Below, in pieces: positions 25,590 through 35,039 of a stretch of 64,000 nucleotides of DNA. The notes under the pieces are model-generated. The model was not told the origin of the DNA and did not search any database. It saw only the letters and a program-made list of their open reading frames with translations. The stretch comes from Streptomyces fuscichromogenes (GTDB lineage Bacteria > Actinomycetota > Actinomycetes > Streptomycetales > Streptomycetaceae): the NCBI RefSeq assembly GCF_014645815.1, contig NZ_BMML01000001.1:302053-366052 (forward strand), read 5' to 3'. Within the stretch, counting starts at the first letter, position 1. Each line of letters starts with the position of its first letter. The translations under genes and the position numbers were made by a program.

Positions 25590-26966
25590 TCAGGTCGCCC
25601 GGCGTACCAAGTACGCCGTTCCTTTTTCGGCCTTCTCCTCACCCTCGTACTCCTGGCCCCGCATCTCGCACCACGCCGGGATGTCCAGCCGTGCCGCCTC
25701 GTCATCGGACAGGACCCGCACCCTGCCGCCCACCGGCACCGTGCCGATGACCTTCGCCAACTCGATGACGGGGATCGGGCACCGCTTGCCGAGGGCGTCC
25801 ACGACCAGGACGTCCTCGTGCACGGCCGCCACCGGCGCGGGCGCACCCAGCTTCTCCCGTACCCCCGCCACCACCCCCGGCAGCACCGCCAGGAACCGCT
25901 CCACCTCCGCCTCCGCCGCCCCCGCCGGCAGCGACACCCGTACGTTGCCCTCGCTCAGCACCCCCATCGCCTTCAGCACATGGCTGGGCGTCAGCGTGCT
26001 GCTCGTGCAGGACGATCCGGACGACACCGAGAAGCCCTCCCGGTCCAGTTCGTGGAGCAGCGTCTCCCCGTCGACATAGAGACAGGAGAAGGTGACGATC
26101 CCGGGCAGCCGCAGCTCCGCGTCCCCCACCACCTCCACGTCCGGCACCGACTCCGGCACCCGCGCCCGGATCCGTGCCGTCAGCTCCCGCAGCCGTACGG
26201 CCTCCTGCTCCGCCTCCGCCCGTACGGCCCGCAGCGAGGCGGCCGCCGCGACGATCGCCGGCAGGTTCTCGAAGCCGGGCGCCCGCCCCGACTCCCGCTC
26301 GTCCGAGGCGCCTTGGGCGGCGAACCGCACGCCCTTGCGCACCACGAGCAGCCCGACCCCGCTCGGCCCGCCCCATTTGTGCGCACTGGCCGTCAGCACC
26401 GACCAGTCGCCCTCCACCCGTCCCCACCCCAGCGACTGCGCCGCGTCCACCAGCAACGGCACCCCGGCCGCCCGGCACACCTCGGCCACCGCCGCCACCG
26501 GCTGCACGGTGCCCACTTCGTGGTTGGCCGACTGGAGGCAGGCGAGCGCGGTGTCGGGCCGCATGGCGGCCTCGTAGGAGCCGGCGTCCACCGCTCCCTG
26601 CCGCGACACCGGGACCCGGGTCACCTGGCCGCCCTCCGCCTCGAACACCTCCGCCGAATGGAGTACCGAGGAGTGTTCGACGGCTGACACGATCAGGTGA
26701 CGTCCCGTCCGACGACGACCTGCCAGCGCCCCCGCGATGCCGGTGTGGACCGCCCGCGTCCCCGACGGGGTGAAGGACAGCTCGTCGGCCCGGCATCCGA
26801 CCGCCTCGGCAGCCGCCTCCCGCGCGGCGTCCAACAGCATCCGAGCCTTGCGCCCCTCCCGGTAGAGACGGGAGGGGTCGGCCCATCCGTCGTCCAGGGC
26901 GGCCAACAACGCCTGACGGGCGACGGGATGAAGGGGAGCGGCAGACGCAGCGTCAAAGTAGGACAC
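25590..26966 (-). CDS. Cysteine desulfurase fused to a C-terminal TusA/SirA-like sulfur carrier
   Basis: A 458-aa fusion. Residues 1-375 are a class V PLP enzyme of the NifS/IscS type: PLP lysine in SAHKWGGPSG (about 199) and active-site Cys in SGSSCTSS (about 319). Residues about 383-458 are a TusA-like domain with LGKRCPIPVIELAK, whose Cys carries persulfide in TusA. The two parts could pass sulfur within one chain. In Escherichia coli IscS and TusA are separate partners for tRNA thiolation. The gene is alone, convergent with adoK and upstream-divergent from ctaC. Pathway use is inference. Confidence 0.88.
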   Translation of the reverse strand: MSYFDAASAAPLHPVARQALLAALDDGWADPSRLYREGRKARMLLDAAREAAAEAVGCRADELSFTPSGTRAVHTGIAGALAGRRRTGRHLIVSAVEHSSVLHSAEVFEAEGGQVTRVPVSRQGAVDAGSYEAAMRPDTALACLQSANHEVGTVQPVAAVAEVCRAAGVPLLVDAAQSLGWGRVEGDWSVLTASAHKWGGPSGVGLLVVRKGVRFAAQGASDERESGRAPGFENLPAIVAAAASLRAVRAEAEQEAVRLRELTARIRARVPESVPDVEVVGDAELRLPGIVTFSCLYVDGETLLHELDREGFSVSSGSSCTSSTLTPSHVLKAMGVLSEGNVRVSLPAGAAEAEVERFLAVLPGVVAGVREKLGAPAPVAAVHEDVLVVDALGKRCPIPVIELAKVIGTVPVGGRVRVLSDDEAARLDIPAWCEMRGQEYEGEEKAEKGTAYLVRRAT

Positions 26967-27290
26967 GCGGCAACGTTAGATCGTCCTCAGGGACAGCCGA
27001 CCCAGGGGCACGGGGCCGTGCCCGTATGCGGCTCCGCCGCGGGGTGCGACCAGCCCTCGCGCACCCGCACACGCGCACGAAACCCCACCAACCCGAGCTA
27101 TTGGGCGCCCATTCCCACCCCAACCGAGTGACAGGCGACGCGTATGCCACCCTCCCCGCGACCCCCCGAATCGCGTCGGCTAGGGTTTGGTCCGCATAAA
27201 CATCCAAACCCCTGCCCGACGCAGGGCGGCGACCGACCAGCGAGAAGGCCGCAGCCGACCGCGCGGGCGAGACTCTCGGGAAGGCGCTAC
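26967..27290. other. Intergenic region upstream of ctaC
   Basis: Divergent promoter region for the desulfurase fusion and the ctaC operon. It contains a family B repeat (27004-27060). TAGGGT at 27181-27186 could be a -10 box for ctaC, but no matching -35 was convincing. No gene is supported. Confidence 0.5.
27004..27060 (+). repeat. Dispersed intergenic repeat, family B, copy 2
   Basis: GGCACGGGGCCGTGCCC stem followed by TATGCGGCTCCGCCGCGG and GCGACCAGCC, matching the copy at 11546-11598 in order. Confidence 0.65.
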
Positions 27291-28253
27291 GTGAGTCCCA
27301 ACGGCTCCGACCGCTCGCCGCGGCGCCCGATGCGGCGGAAGCTGCTGCAGGCAATGACCGCGGGCCTGGTCCTTGCGACCGCTACCGGTTGCACATACAA
27401 GGACTTCCCCCGCCTTGGTATGCCCACCCCGGCCACGGAAGAGGCTCCGCGGATCCTCTCCCTGTGGCAGGGCTCCTGGGCCGCCGCGCTCGCCGTCGGC
27501 GTGCTGGTGTGGGGTCTGATCATCTGGAGCGCCGTCTTCCACCGGCGCAGCCGCACCAAGATCGAGGTGCCGGCCCAGACCCGGTACAACATGCCGATCG
27601 AGGCCCTGTACACGGTGGTGCCGCTCATCATCGTCTCGGTGCTGTTCTACTTCACGGCGCGCGACGAGACGAAGCTGCTCAGCCTCACCGACAAGAAGCC
27701 CGACGTCACGGTCAACGTGGTGGGCTTCCAGTGGAGCTGGGGCTTCAACTACATCACGCCCGTCGACGGTGTCACCGGCGACGCGAAGACCGATCCGAAC
27801 CTGGACGCCATTCCGGACCGGTTCAAGAAGGACTTCCCGGCGGCCGCCGGCGGTGTCTACGACGTGGGTACGCCGGGCACGAAGAACCCGGAGACCCACA
27901 ACCCCGGTCCGACGCTCTGGCTCCCCAAGGGCGAGACCGTCCGCTTCGTCCTCACCTCGCGTGACGTCATCCACTCCTTCTGGGTGGTGCCGTTCCTGAT
28001 GAAGATGGACGTCGTCCCGGGTCACACCAACGCCTTCCAGGTGACTCCCAACCAGGAGGGCACCTTCCTCGGCAAGTGCGCCGAGCTCTGCGGTGTCGAC
28101 CACTCCCGGATGCTGTTCAACGTGAAGGTCGTCTCGCCCGAGCTCTACCAGCAGCACCTCAAGGACCTCGTCAAGAAGGGGCAGACCGGTTACATTCCCG
28201 CCGGCATCGCGCAGACGAGCCACGAGAAGAACCGGGAGACGAACAACCTGTGA
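27291..28253 (+). CDS. ctaC: Cytochrome c oxidase subunit II
   Basis: A 320-aa subunit of aa3-type oxidase that takes electrons from the QcrC cytochrome c domain. A signal with lipobox ATATGC (Cys about 43 from the GTG) is followed by two membrane helices (about 60-80, 105-125). The cupredoxin domain has the CuA site [12 protein letters not shown] at about 263-274. GTG 27291, with GGGAAGG upstream, begins just before the signal peptide; the longer frame is not supported. ctaD starts within the stop (GTGA). The actinobacterial subunit carries an inserted loop (about 165-205), as known for Corynebacterium. Confidence 0.95.
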   Translation: MSPNGSDRSPRRPMRRKLLQAMTAGLVLATATGCTYKDFPRLGMPTPATEEAPRILSLWQGSWAAALAVGVLVWGLIIWSAVFHRRSRTKIEVPAQTRYNMPIEALYTVVPLIIVSVLFYFTARDETKLLSLTDKKPDVTVNVVGFQWSWGFNYITPVDGVTGDAKTDPNLDAIPDRFKKDFPAAAGGVYDVGTPGTKNPETHNPGPTLWLPKGETVRFVLTSRDVIHSFWVVPFLMKMDVVPGHTNAFQVTPNQEGTFLGKCAELCGVDHSRMLFNVKVVSPELYQQHLKDLVKKGQTGYIPAGIAQTSHEKNRETNNL

Positions 28254-29983
28254 GCATCCTCAACGAACCCCAGGGTGCCGCGGCAGCTGAAGGCTCTTAC
28301 GCAGATGAGCTGCCGATCAGGCGCAAGCAGCCCGGCAACGTGGTCATCAAGTGGCTCACCACCACCGACCACAAGACCATCGGAACGCTGTATCTGGTCA
28401 CGTCGTTCGCGTTCTTCCTGATCGGCGGTGTGATGGCGCTGCTGATGCGCGCCGAGCTCGCTCGCCCCGGTCTGCAGATCATGTCGAACGAGCAGTTCAA
28501 CCAGGCGTTCACGATGCACGGCACGATCATGCTGCTGATGTTCGCGACGCCGCTGTTCGCCGGCTTCACGAACTGGATCATGCCGCTCCAGATCGGCGCG
28601 CCGGACGTCGCCTTCCCGCGGCTGAACATGTTCGCCTACTGGCTCTACCTGTTCGGCTCGACCATCGCGGTCGGCGGCTTCCTCACCCCGCAGGGTGCGG
28701 CCGACTTCGGCTGGTTCGCCTACTCCCCGCTGTCGGACGCGGTCCGCTCGCCGGGTATCGGCGCCGACATGTGGATCATGGGTCTGGCCTTCTCCGGCTT
28801 CGGCACCATCCTCGGCGCGGTCAACTTCATCACCACGATCATCTGCATGCGTGCGCCGGGCATGACGATGTTCCGCATGCCGATCTTCGTGTGGAACGTG
28901 CTGCTGACCGCCGTGCTGGTGCTGCTCGCCTTCCCCGTCCTCGCCGCCGCGCTGTTCGCGCTGGAGGCGGATCGGAAATTCGGGGCACATGTCTTCGACG
29001 CGGCCAACGGCGGAGCACTGCTCTGGCAACACCTCTTCTGGTTCTTCGGACACCCAGAGGTGTACATCATCGCGCTGCCGTTCTTCGGCATCATCTCCGA
29101 GGTCATCCCGGTCTTCTCGCGCAAGCCGATGTTCGGTTACATGGGCCTGATCGCCGCGACCATCTCGATCGCCGGTCTGTCCGTGACGGTGTGGGCCCAC
29201 CACATGTACGTCACCGGCGGTGTGCTGCTGCCGTTCTTCTCCTTCATGACCTTCCTGATCGCGGTCCCGACCGGTGTGAAGTTCTTCAACTGGATCGGCA
29301 CCATGTGGAAGGGGTCGCTGTCCTTCGAGACACCGATGCTCTGGGCGACCGGCTTCCTGATCACCTTCACCTTCGGTGGTCTGACCGGTGTCATCCTGGC
29401 CTCGCCCCCGATGGACTTCCACGTCTCCGACTCGTACTTCGTGGTGGCCCACTTCCACTACGTGGTCTTCGGCACGGTCGTCTTCGCGATGTTCTCCGGC
29501 TTCCACTTCTGGTGGCCGAAGATGACGGGCAAGATGCTCGACGAGCGGCTCGGCAAGATCACCTTCTGGACGCTGTTCGTCGGCTTCCACGGCACCTTCC
29601 TGGTCCAGCACTGGCTGGGCGCCGAGGGCATGCCGCGCCGGTACGCCGACTACCTGGCGGCCGACGGCTTCACCACCCTGAACACGATCTCGTCGATCAG
29701 CTCCTTCCTGCTCGGCCTGTCGATCCTGCCGTTCCTCTACAACGTGTGGAAGACGGCGAAGTACGGCAAGCCGGTCGGCGTCGACGACCCGTGGGGCTAC
29801 GGCCGTTCGCTGGAGTGGGCGACCTCCTGCCCGCCCCCGCGGCACAACTTCGTCACCCTGCCGCGGATCCGCAGCGAATCCCCGGCGTTCGACCTGCACC
29901 ACCCTGAGATCGCCGCCCTGGAGCAGCTGGAGCACGGCCACGCGGCCGCCGCTGTCACGGGCAGCAAGGAGGCCGGCAAGTGA
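28250..29983 (+). CDS. ctaD: Cytochrome c oxidase subunit I
   Basis: Catalytic 577-aa subunit that reduces oxygen at the haem a3-CuB centre and pumps protons. Twelve membrane helices are expected from the hydrophobicity. Haem a ligand region [11 protein letters not shown] lies near residue 90; [13 protein letters not shown] with the crosslinked His-Tyr at about 268; the haem pair HFHYVVFG near 402. GTG 28250 overlaps the ctaC stop by four bases and is preferred to the longer upstream frame. ctaF follows with another GTGA overlap. Confidence 0.97.
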   Translation: MSILNEPQGAAAAEGSYADELPIRRKQPGNVVIKWLTTTDHKTIGTLYLVTSFAFFLIGGVMALLMRAELARPGLQIMSNEQFNQAFTMHGTIMLLMFATPLFAGFTNWIMPLQIGAPDVAFPRLNMFAYWLYLFGSTIAVGGFLTPQGAADFGWFAYSPLSDAVRSPGIGADMWIMGLAFSGFGTILGAVNFITTIICMRAPGMTMFRMPIFVWNVLLTAVLVLLAFPVLAAALFALEADRKFGAHVFDAANGGALLWQHLFWFFGHPEVYIIALPFFGIISEVIPVFSRKPMFGYMGLIAATISIAGLSVTVWAHHMYVTGGVLLPFFSFMTFLIAVPTGVKFFNWIGTMWKGSLSFETPMLWATGFLITFTFGGLTGVILASPPMDFHVSDSYFVVAHFHYVVFGTVVFAMFSGFHFWWPKMTGKMLDERLGKITFWTLFVGFHGTFLVQHWLGAEGMPRRYADYLAADGFTTLNTISSISSFLLGLSILPFLYNVWKTAKYGKPVGVDDPWGYGRSLEWATSCPPPRHNFVTLPRIRSESPAFDLHHPEIAALEQLEHGHAAAAVTGSKEAGK

Positions 29984-30378
29984 AGATCCAGGGCCGCATG
30001 TTCGTGTGGCTTGCCGTCTTCGTCCTCGCCATGGCGATCGTCTATGGCGTGTGGTCGAAGGAAGCGGCCGGCACCACGGCGCTCTTCATGGCCTTCGGCC
30101 TGTGCATCATGATCGGCTTCTACCTGGGCTTCACGGCCTCGCGGGTGGACGCCGGTGCCCAGGACAACAAGGAGGCCGACGTCGCGGACGACGCCGGCGA
30201 GATCGGCTTCTTCAGCCCGCACAGCTGGCAGCCGCTCGCCCTCGGCGTCGGCGGCGCGCTGGCCTTCCTCGGTGTCGCTGTCGGCTGGTGGCTGCTGTAC
30301 TTCGCGGCGCCCATCATCCTGATCGGCCTCTTCGGCTGGGTGTTCGAGTACTACCACGGTGAGAACCGCACCCAGTAG
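29980..30378 (+). CDS. ctaF: Cytochrome c oxidase subunit IV (actinobacterial type)
   Basis: A 132-aa accessory subunit with helices at about 6-23, 31-50, 82-100 and 104-122 ([20 protein letters not shown], and the C-terminal [13 protein letters not shown]). It is specific to the actinobacterial supercomplex and is translationally coupled to ctaD by a four-base overlap (GTGA). A strong terminator follows 18 bases after the stop, closing the ctaCDF operon. Confidence 0.94.
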   Translation: MKIQGRMFVWLAVFVLAMAIVYGVWSKEAAGTTALFMAFGLCIMIGFYLGFTASRVDAGAQDNKEADVADDAGEIGFFSPHSWQPLALGVGGALAFLGVAVGWWLLYFAAPIILIGLFGWVFEYYHGENRTQ

Positions 30379-30395
30379 GCACGCGCCGAGCGCAC

Positions 30396-30435
30396 CGGGA
30401 GCCCGGACCCTTCGTCAGGAGGGTCCGGGCTCCCG
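30396..30435 (+). terminator. Strong terminator after ctaCDF
   Basis: CGGGAGCCCGGACCCT (30396-30411) and AGGGTCCGGGCTCCCG (30420-30435) form a perfect 16-bp stem with an 8-base loop. Confidence 0.92.
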
Positions 30436-30530
30436 CCGTTCCCGGCCCGCTCCCGCCTTCGGCGCGGTACCGGTCCCCCGTCCGGACCACCTGCCGCGCC
30501 GGTGCCGAGAACTTCTCATAGCGTGAAAAT

Positions 30531-31793
30531 ATGAGTCACTCTCCGTGCGCCCGTACCGTCGTCAGCTGCGCCCTGCTGGTGATCGCCCTCGGCGCGGGCG
30601 TCACCGCCTGCGGTTCGGACGGCAACCCCCTCGCGGACAAGCCGTACGACGCGGCGGACCAGATCTCCTTCAACACCCCCACCGGTGCGGGGAAGCGGGC
30701 CGACCCCGACAAGCCCCTGGAGGTCGTCGCCAAGAGCGACGAGGACCGCATCACGGACGTCACGGCCGAGGACGCCACCGGTCGCTTCGTGGCGGGCGAA
30801 CTCGACGCCGACGGCCACCGCTGGCACAGCACCTCGCCGCTGGCCGCCAACGCCCACTACACGGTCCAGGTCAGCACCGAGGACGACCACGGGGCGCCCG
30901 GCCGCAAGGTCCTCACCTTCGACACCAGCGTGCCCACCACCCGGCAGCGGCTGAAGGTCACCTTCGGCCCGAAGGCGGGCGAGTACGGCGTGGGCCAGCC
31001 GGTCACCGCGCAACTCGACCACGAGGTCAAGGACAAGGCCCAGCGCGCCGTCGTCGAGCGCGCCCTCAGGGTCGACTCCGTCCCGGCCGTGACGGGCTCC
31101 TGGTACTGGGTGAGCGACAAGGAACTCCACTACCGGCCCAAGGACTACTGGCCCGCCCACGCCACCATCCAGGTGCACAGCAACCTGGACGGCGTCAGGA
31201 TCAGCGACCGCCTGTGGGGCGGCCCGGCCACGCCCCTCACGCTCACCACCGGCGACAAGCTGCTCGCCGTCACGGACGCGAGCGCCCACCAGCTGACGGT
31301 CTACCGGAACGACAAGGAGATCAACCAGATCCCCGTCACCACCGGCAAGCCGGGCTTCGAGACCCGCAACGGCGTCAAGGTGGTCCTGGAGAAGCAGTAC
31401 TTCGTACGCATGCGCGGCACCACGGTCGGTATCGCCGAGGGCACCTCGGACTCGTACGACCTCCCGGTGTACTACGCCACCCGGGTGACCTGGTCGGGCG
31501 AGTACGTGCACGCCGCGCCCTGGTCGGTGGGCTCCCAGGGCTACGAGAACGTCAGCCACGGCTGCACCGGCATGAACACCTCGAACGCCGAGTGGTTCTT
31601 CGACACCTTCCACCCGGGTGACCTGGTGAAGGTCGTCAACTCCAACGGCAAGCAGATGGAGAACTTCGGCAACGGCTTCGGCGACTGGAACCTCGCCTGG
31701 AAGGACTGGCGCAAGGGCAGCGCCCTCACGACCGGCACCCAGGACACCCAGAACCCCCAGGACGCGGCGAGGGTGCAGCCGGCCGCACTGTGA
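30531..31793 (+). CDS. L,D-transpeptidase lipoprotein (YkuD family)
   Basis: A 420-aa peptidoglycan crosslinking enzyme forming 3-3 bridges. The signal ends in the lipobox GVTAC (Cys 27). Two Ig-like domains (about 50-255) precede the YkuD catalytic domain, whose signature is NVSHGCTGMNTSNAEWF at about 342-358 with the nucleophile Cys. This matches the mycobacterial LdtMt2 layout. No Shine-Dalgarno is visible before ATG 30531; CATAG at 30518 could serve a near-leaderless transcript (inference). It sits between the two halves of the oxidase gene set. Confidence 0.93.
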   Translation: MSHSPCARTVVSCALLVIALGAGVTACGSDGNPLADKPYDAADQISFNTPTGAGKRADPDKPLEVVAKSDEDRITDVTAEDATGRFVAGELDADGHRWHSTSPLAANAHYTVQVSTEDDHGAPGRKVLTFDTSVPTTRQRLKVTFGPKAGEYGVGQPVTAQLDHEVKDKAQRAVVERALRVDSVPAVTGSWYWVSDKELHYRPKDYWPAHATIQVHSNLDGVRISDRLWGGPATPLTLTTGDKLLAVTDASAHQLTVYRNDKEINQIPVTTGKPGFETRNGVKVVLEKQYFVRMRGTTVGIAEGTSDSYDLPVYYATRVTWSGEYVHAAPWSVGSQGYENVSHGCTGMNTSNAEWFFDTFHPGDLVKVVNSNGKQMENFGNGFGDWNLAWKDWRKGSALTTGTQDTQNPQDAARVQPAAL

Positions 31794-31794
31794 A

Positions 31795-31860
31795 CCGCCC
31801 TCAGGGGCAGCCCGCTCAGGGGCGCGGGGAACTGCGCGACCAGCCACCCACGACCGGCAC
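31795..31860 (+). repeat. Dispersed intergenic repeat, family A, copy 5
   Basis: CAGGGGCGCGGGGAACTGCG with the following CGACCAGCCACCCACGACCG tail, directly after the L,D-transpeptidase stop and on its strand. Confidence 0.85.
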
Positions 31861-31890
31861 TCGCGCAGGCGACCCGCGCCCCACCCCCTC

Positions 31891-32292
31891 CTAGGCGCTC
31901 AGCAGCCTCTTCTGCCGCAACAGCGAAGCCAGTGCCCCCGCGAACTCCACCGGCTCCACCGGCAGCGTCACAGCGCCGTCCGCCCGGCTCCAGGTGGCGA
32001 GCCACGCATCCTGCGGCCGCCCGATCAGCACCAGCACCGGCGGGCAGTCGAACACCTCGTCCTTGATCTGCCGGCACACCCCCATGCCGCCCAGGGGCAC
32101 CGCCTCGCCGTCCAGCACGCACACATCGATGCCACCCTTGTCCAGCTCGGCGACGACCGCCTCGGGTGTCGCGCACTCCACGAACTCGACGAGGGGCACA
32201 TCGGGAGCCGGCCGCCGGCCGGCGGCGAGCCGCACCTGCTCGCGGGTGTTGGAGTCGTCGCTGTAGACCAGCACCGTGGCGGTCGGCTGCAT
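31891..32292 (-). CDS. Stand-alone degenerate response-regulator receiver domain
   Basis: A 133-aa CheY-like protein without an output domain. An acidic cluster YSDDSN and the phospho-acceptor-type Asp in VCVLDGEAVPLGG (about residue 60) are present. The switch Thr/Ser is replaced in LVLIGRPQ, and the invariant Lys before the final helix is missing (VTLPVEPVEF), so normal phosphorelay is unlikely. It may act by protein binding. It lies in the actinobacterial ctaF-ctaE interval, divergent from ctaE. No kinase is adjacent. Confidence 0.8.
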   Translation of the reverse strand: MQPTATVLVYSDDSNTREQVRLAAGRRPAPDVPLVEFVECATPEAVVAELDKGGIDVCVLDGEAVPLGGMGVCRQIKDEVFDCPPVLVLIGRPQDAWLATWSRADGAVTLPVEPVEFAGALASLLRQKRLLSA

Positions 32293-32459
32293 TGTTCCTC
32301 CGAGACGTCAGCGTCGTACGGACAGGACCGATGCGCCGGATGCTACTCCCATGAACACCTCGTCAACACCTGTTGGAACACCGCTTCGATGGGCCATCCG
32401 GGCAGTACACACGCTGCGGACACCCCGAACGGCACCCCCCGGAGTGAGCGCGAGATAAG

Positions 32460-32480
32460 CGACCGACATAATGTCGGTCG
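32460..32480. promoter_or_regulatory. Perfect 10+1+10 palindrome spanning the ctaE start codon
   Basis: CGACCGACAT (32460-32469), one A, then ATGTCGGTCG (32471-32480). The right arm begins exactly with the ctaE ATG. No Shine-Dalgarno is visible upstream. It could be an operator or an RNA hairpin hiding the start codon. Confidence 0.6.
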
Positions 32481-33091
32481 TGGCGACAGCAACGACAGTA
32501 GAAACCGGGCACGCGCACCCGTCGGTCAACAGGCCGAACCTCACCAGCGTCGGAACCATCATCTGGCTGAGTTCCGAGCTGATGTTCTTCGCGGCCCTCT
32601 TCGCGATGTACTTCACCCTGCGATCGGTGACCGGCGAGGCTCACTGGAAGGAGATGGCGAGTCATCTCGACATCCCCTTCTCGGCGACCAACACCACGAT
32701 CCTGGTGCTCTCCTCCCTCACCTGCCAGCTCGGCGTGTTCGCCGCCGAGCGCGGGGACGTGAAGAAGCTCCGGGGCTGGTTCATCGTCACCTTCATCATG
32801 GGTGCGATCTTCATCGGCGGTCAGATCTACGAGTACACGAACCTGGTCAAGGAGGACGGGATCTCCCTCTCCTCCGACCCGTACGGTTCGGTGTTCTACC
32901 TGACCACCGGCTTCCACGGCATGCACGTGACGGGCGGCCTCATCGCCTTCCTGTTCGTCCTGGGGCGCACCTACGCGGCGAAGAGGTTCACGCACGAGCA
33001 GGCGACCGCGGCCATCGTCGTGTCCTACTACTGGCACTTCGTCGACGTCGTCTGGATCGGCCTCTTCGCCACGATCTACCTGATCAAGTAG
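32471..33091 (+). CDS. ctaE: Cytochrome c oxidase subunit III
   Basis: A 206-aa membrane subunit without metal centres that stabilises the oxidase core. Five helices are predicted, with family motifs [20 protein letters not shown] (about 26-45), [20 protein letters not shown] and [17 protein letters not shown]. Unlike many proteobacteria, it is separated from ctaCD and linked to qcrCAB, as in mycobacteria (Rv2193). The start codon lies inside a perfect palindrome and has no clear ribosome site, so a near-leaderless transcript or a later GTG (32480) is possible. Confidence 0.95.
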   Translation: MSVVATATTVETGHAHPSVNRPNLTSVGTIIWLSSELMFFAALFAMYFTLRSVTGEAHWKEMASHLDIPFSATNTTILVLSSLTCQLGVFAAERGDVKKLRGWFIVTFIMGAIFIGGQIYEYTNLVKEDGISLSSDPYGSVFYLTTGFHGMHVTGGLIAFLFVLGRTYAAKRFTHEQATAAIVVSYYWHFVDVVWIGLFATIYLIK

Positions 33092-33168
33092 CCGGGCCGG
33101 CACCACGCGCCGCAGAAGCGCATTTTCCAGAAGCATCGACGCAGAAGATCCTGACACCGGGGTAATCC

Positions 33169-33981
33169 GTGAAAAAGCTCTCCGCACGACGACGCCATCC
33201 GCTGGCGGCGGTCGTCGTCCTACTCCTCGCGCTGGTGGGCACCGGGGGGGCCTACGCCCTTCTCGCGCCCACGAGCAAGGCACAGGCCGACGAGACCTCC
33301 CAGTCCCTCACGATCGAGGAGGGCAAGAAGCTCTTCTCGGTCAGCTGTGCCAGCTGCCACGGCACCGGGGGTCAGGGTTCGTCCGACGGCCCCAGCCTGG
33401 TGGGCGTGGGCGCCGCATCCGTGGACTTCCAGGTCGGCACCGGCCGTATGCCGGCCGCCACCTCGCAGGGCCCGCAGGTCGTCGCGAAGAAGAACATCTT
33501 CACCCAGGCCCAGATCGACCAGCTCGCGGCGTACGTCGCCTCGCTGGGCGCCGGCCCCGAGGTCCCGACCTCGGAGCAGTACGGTCCGGACGGCGCCGAC
33601 ATCGCCAAGGGTGGCGAGCTCTTCCGTACCAACTGCGCGCAGTGCCACAACTTCGTGGGCTCTGGTGGCGCACTCACCAAGGGCAAGTTCGCGCCGAGCC
33701 TTGAGGGTGTCGCTCCGAAGCACATCTACGAGGCCATGCAGACGGGCCCGCAGAACATGCCGTCCTTCCCCGACACGACGCTGTCCGAGAAGAACAAGAA
33801 GGACATCATCGCGTACCTCGACGCGGTCAACAGCCCCAAGACGGTGAACCCCGGTGGTCTCAACCTGGGCGGCCTCGGGCCGGTCAGCGAGGGTCTGTTC
33901 GCGTGGATCTTCGGTCTCGGTGCACTGATCGCGGTCGCCGTCTGGGTTGCCGCTCGGACCGCAAAGGCCAAGAAGTCATGA
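33169..33981 (+). CDS. qcrC: Dihaem cytochrome c subunit of the bc1-type complex
   Basis: A 270-aa subunit replacing cytochrome c1 and soluble cytochrome c. A signal-anchor (about 10-33) is followed by two haem c domains with CASCH (about 60-64) and CAQCH (about 156-160), and a C-terminal helix (about 238-262). The dihaem form lets electrons pass straight to CtaC in the actinobacterial bcc-aa3 supercomplex. GTG 33169 is used. qcrA begins within the stop (ATGA). Confidence 0.96.
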   Translation: MKKLSARRRHPLAAVVVLLLALVGTGGAYALLAPTSKAQADETSQSLTIEEGKKLFSVSCASCHGTGGQGSSDGPSLVGVGAASVDFQVGTGRMPAATSQGPQVVAKKNIFTQAQIDQLAAYVASLGAGPEVPTSEQYGPDGADIAKGGELFRTNCAQCHNFVGSGGALTKGKFAPSLEGVAPKHIYEAMQTGPQNMPSFPDTTLSEKNKKDIIAYLDAVNSPKTVNPGGLNLGGLGPVSEGLFAWIFGLGALIAVAVWVAARTAKAKKS

Positions 33982-35039
33982 GTAGCCAAGACATTCCAGA
34001 AGAGAACCTGCCCGCTGAGCAGGACCACCACGCGCACGGCGCCGTGAGCGTCGCGGACGAGAGGGACCCGTTCTCGGATCCCGGTCTGCCGCCCCACGAG
34101 CACCGCATCCAGGACATCGACGAGCGGGCCGCCAAGCGGTCCGAGCGCGTCGTGGCCATGCTGTTCACGGTGTCGATGCTGGCCACCGTGGGCTTCATCG
34201 CCTCCTATGTGACGATCCCGAAGGACAAGGCGATCTTCGTCTTCCCGATCGGTCACATCAGCGCGCTGAACTTCGCGCTGGGCCTGACCCTCGGTGCGGC
34301 GCTGTTCTGCATCGGCGCGGGCGCGGTCCACTGGGCCCGCACCCTGATGTCCGACGTGGAGGTCGCCGACGAGCGGCACGCCATCTCGGCCCCGCCGGAG
34401 GTCAAGGCCAAGGTCCTGGCCGACTTCAAGCAGGGTGCCAAGGAGTCGGCGATCGGCCGGCGCAAGCTGATCCGCACCACGATGTTCGGCGCGCTGACCC
34501 TGGTCCCGCTCTCCGGCGTCGTGCTGCTGCGCGACCTCGGCCCGCTGCCCGGTACCTCGCTGCGCCACACGGCGTGGTCGAAGGGCAAGCTGCTCGTCAA
34601 CATGAACACCAACGAGCCGCTGCGCCCCTCCGACGTCGCCGTCGGCTCGCTGACCTTCGCCAAGCCCGAGGGCGTCGAGGAGTCCCAGGAGGACTTCCAG
34701 AACGTGATGGCCAAGGCGGCCCTGATGATCATCCGGCTGCAGCCGGACAACATCAAGGACAAGCGCGAGCTGGAGTGGTCGCACGAGGGGATCGTCGCCT
34801 ACTCGAAGATCTGCACCCACGTGGGCTGCCCGATCTCGCTGTACGAGCAGCAGACCCACCACGTGCTCTGCCCGTGCCACCAGTCCACCTTCGACCTCTC
34901 CGACGGCGCCCGAGTGATCTTCGGCCCGGCCGGTCACGCCCTGCCGCAGCTGCGCATCGGCGTGAGCGAGGAGGGCTACCTCCAGGCGCTCGGCGACTTC
35001 GAGGAGCCCGTCGGGCCTGCCTTCTGGGAGCGCGGATGA
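33978..35039 (+). CDS. qcrA: Rieske iron-sulfur subunit of the bc1-type complex
   Basis: A 353-aa protein. An N-terminal acidic region is followed by three membrane helices (about 57-76, 90-112, 160-180), as in other actinobacterial QcrA proteins. The C-terminal Rieske fold has CTHVGCPISLY (about 279) and CPCHQSTFD (about 297), which hold the 2Fe-2S cluster by two Cys and two His. ATG 33978 overlaps the qcrC stop by four bases; the longer frame upstream is not used. qcrB overlaps the same way. Confidence 0.96.
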   Translation: MSSQDIPEENLPAEQDHHAHGAVSVADERDPFSDPGLPPHEHRIQDIDERAAKRSERVVAMLFTVSMLATVGFIASYVTIPKDKAIFVFPIGHISALNFALGLTLGAALFCIGAGAVHWARTLMSDVEVADERHAISAPPEVKAKVLADFKQGAKESAIGRRKLIRTTMFGALTLVPLSGVVLLRDLGPLPGTSLRHTAWSKGKLLVNMNTNEPLRPSDVAVGSLTFAKPEGVEESQEDFQNVMAKAALMIIRLQPDNIKDKRELEWSHEGIVAYSKICTHVGCPISLYEQQTHHVLCPCHQSTFDLSDGARVIFGPAGHALPQLRIGVSEEGYLQALGDFEEPVGPAFWERG

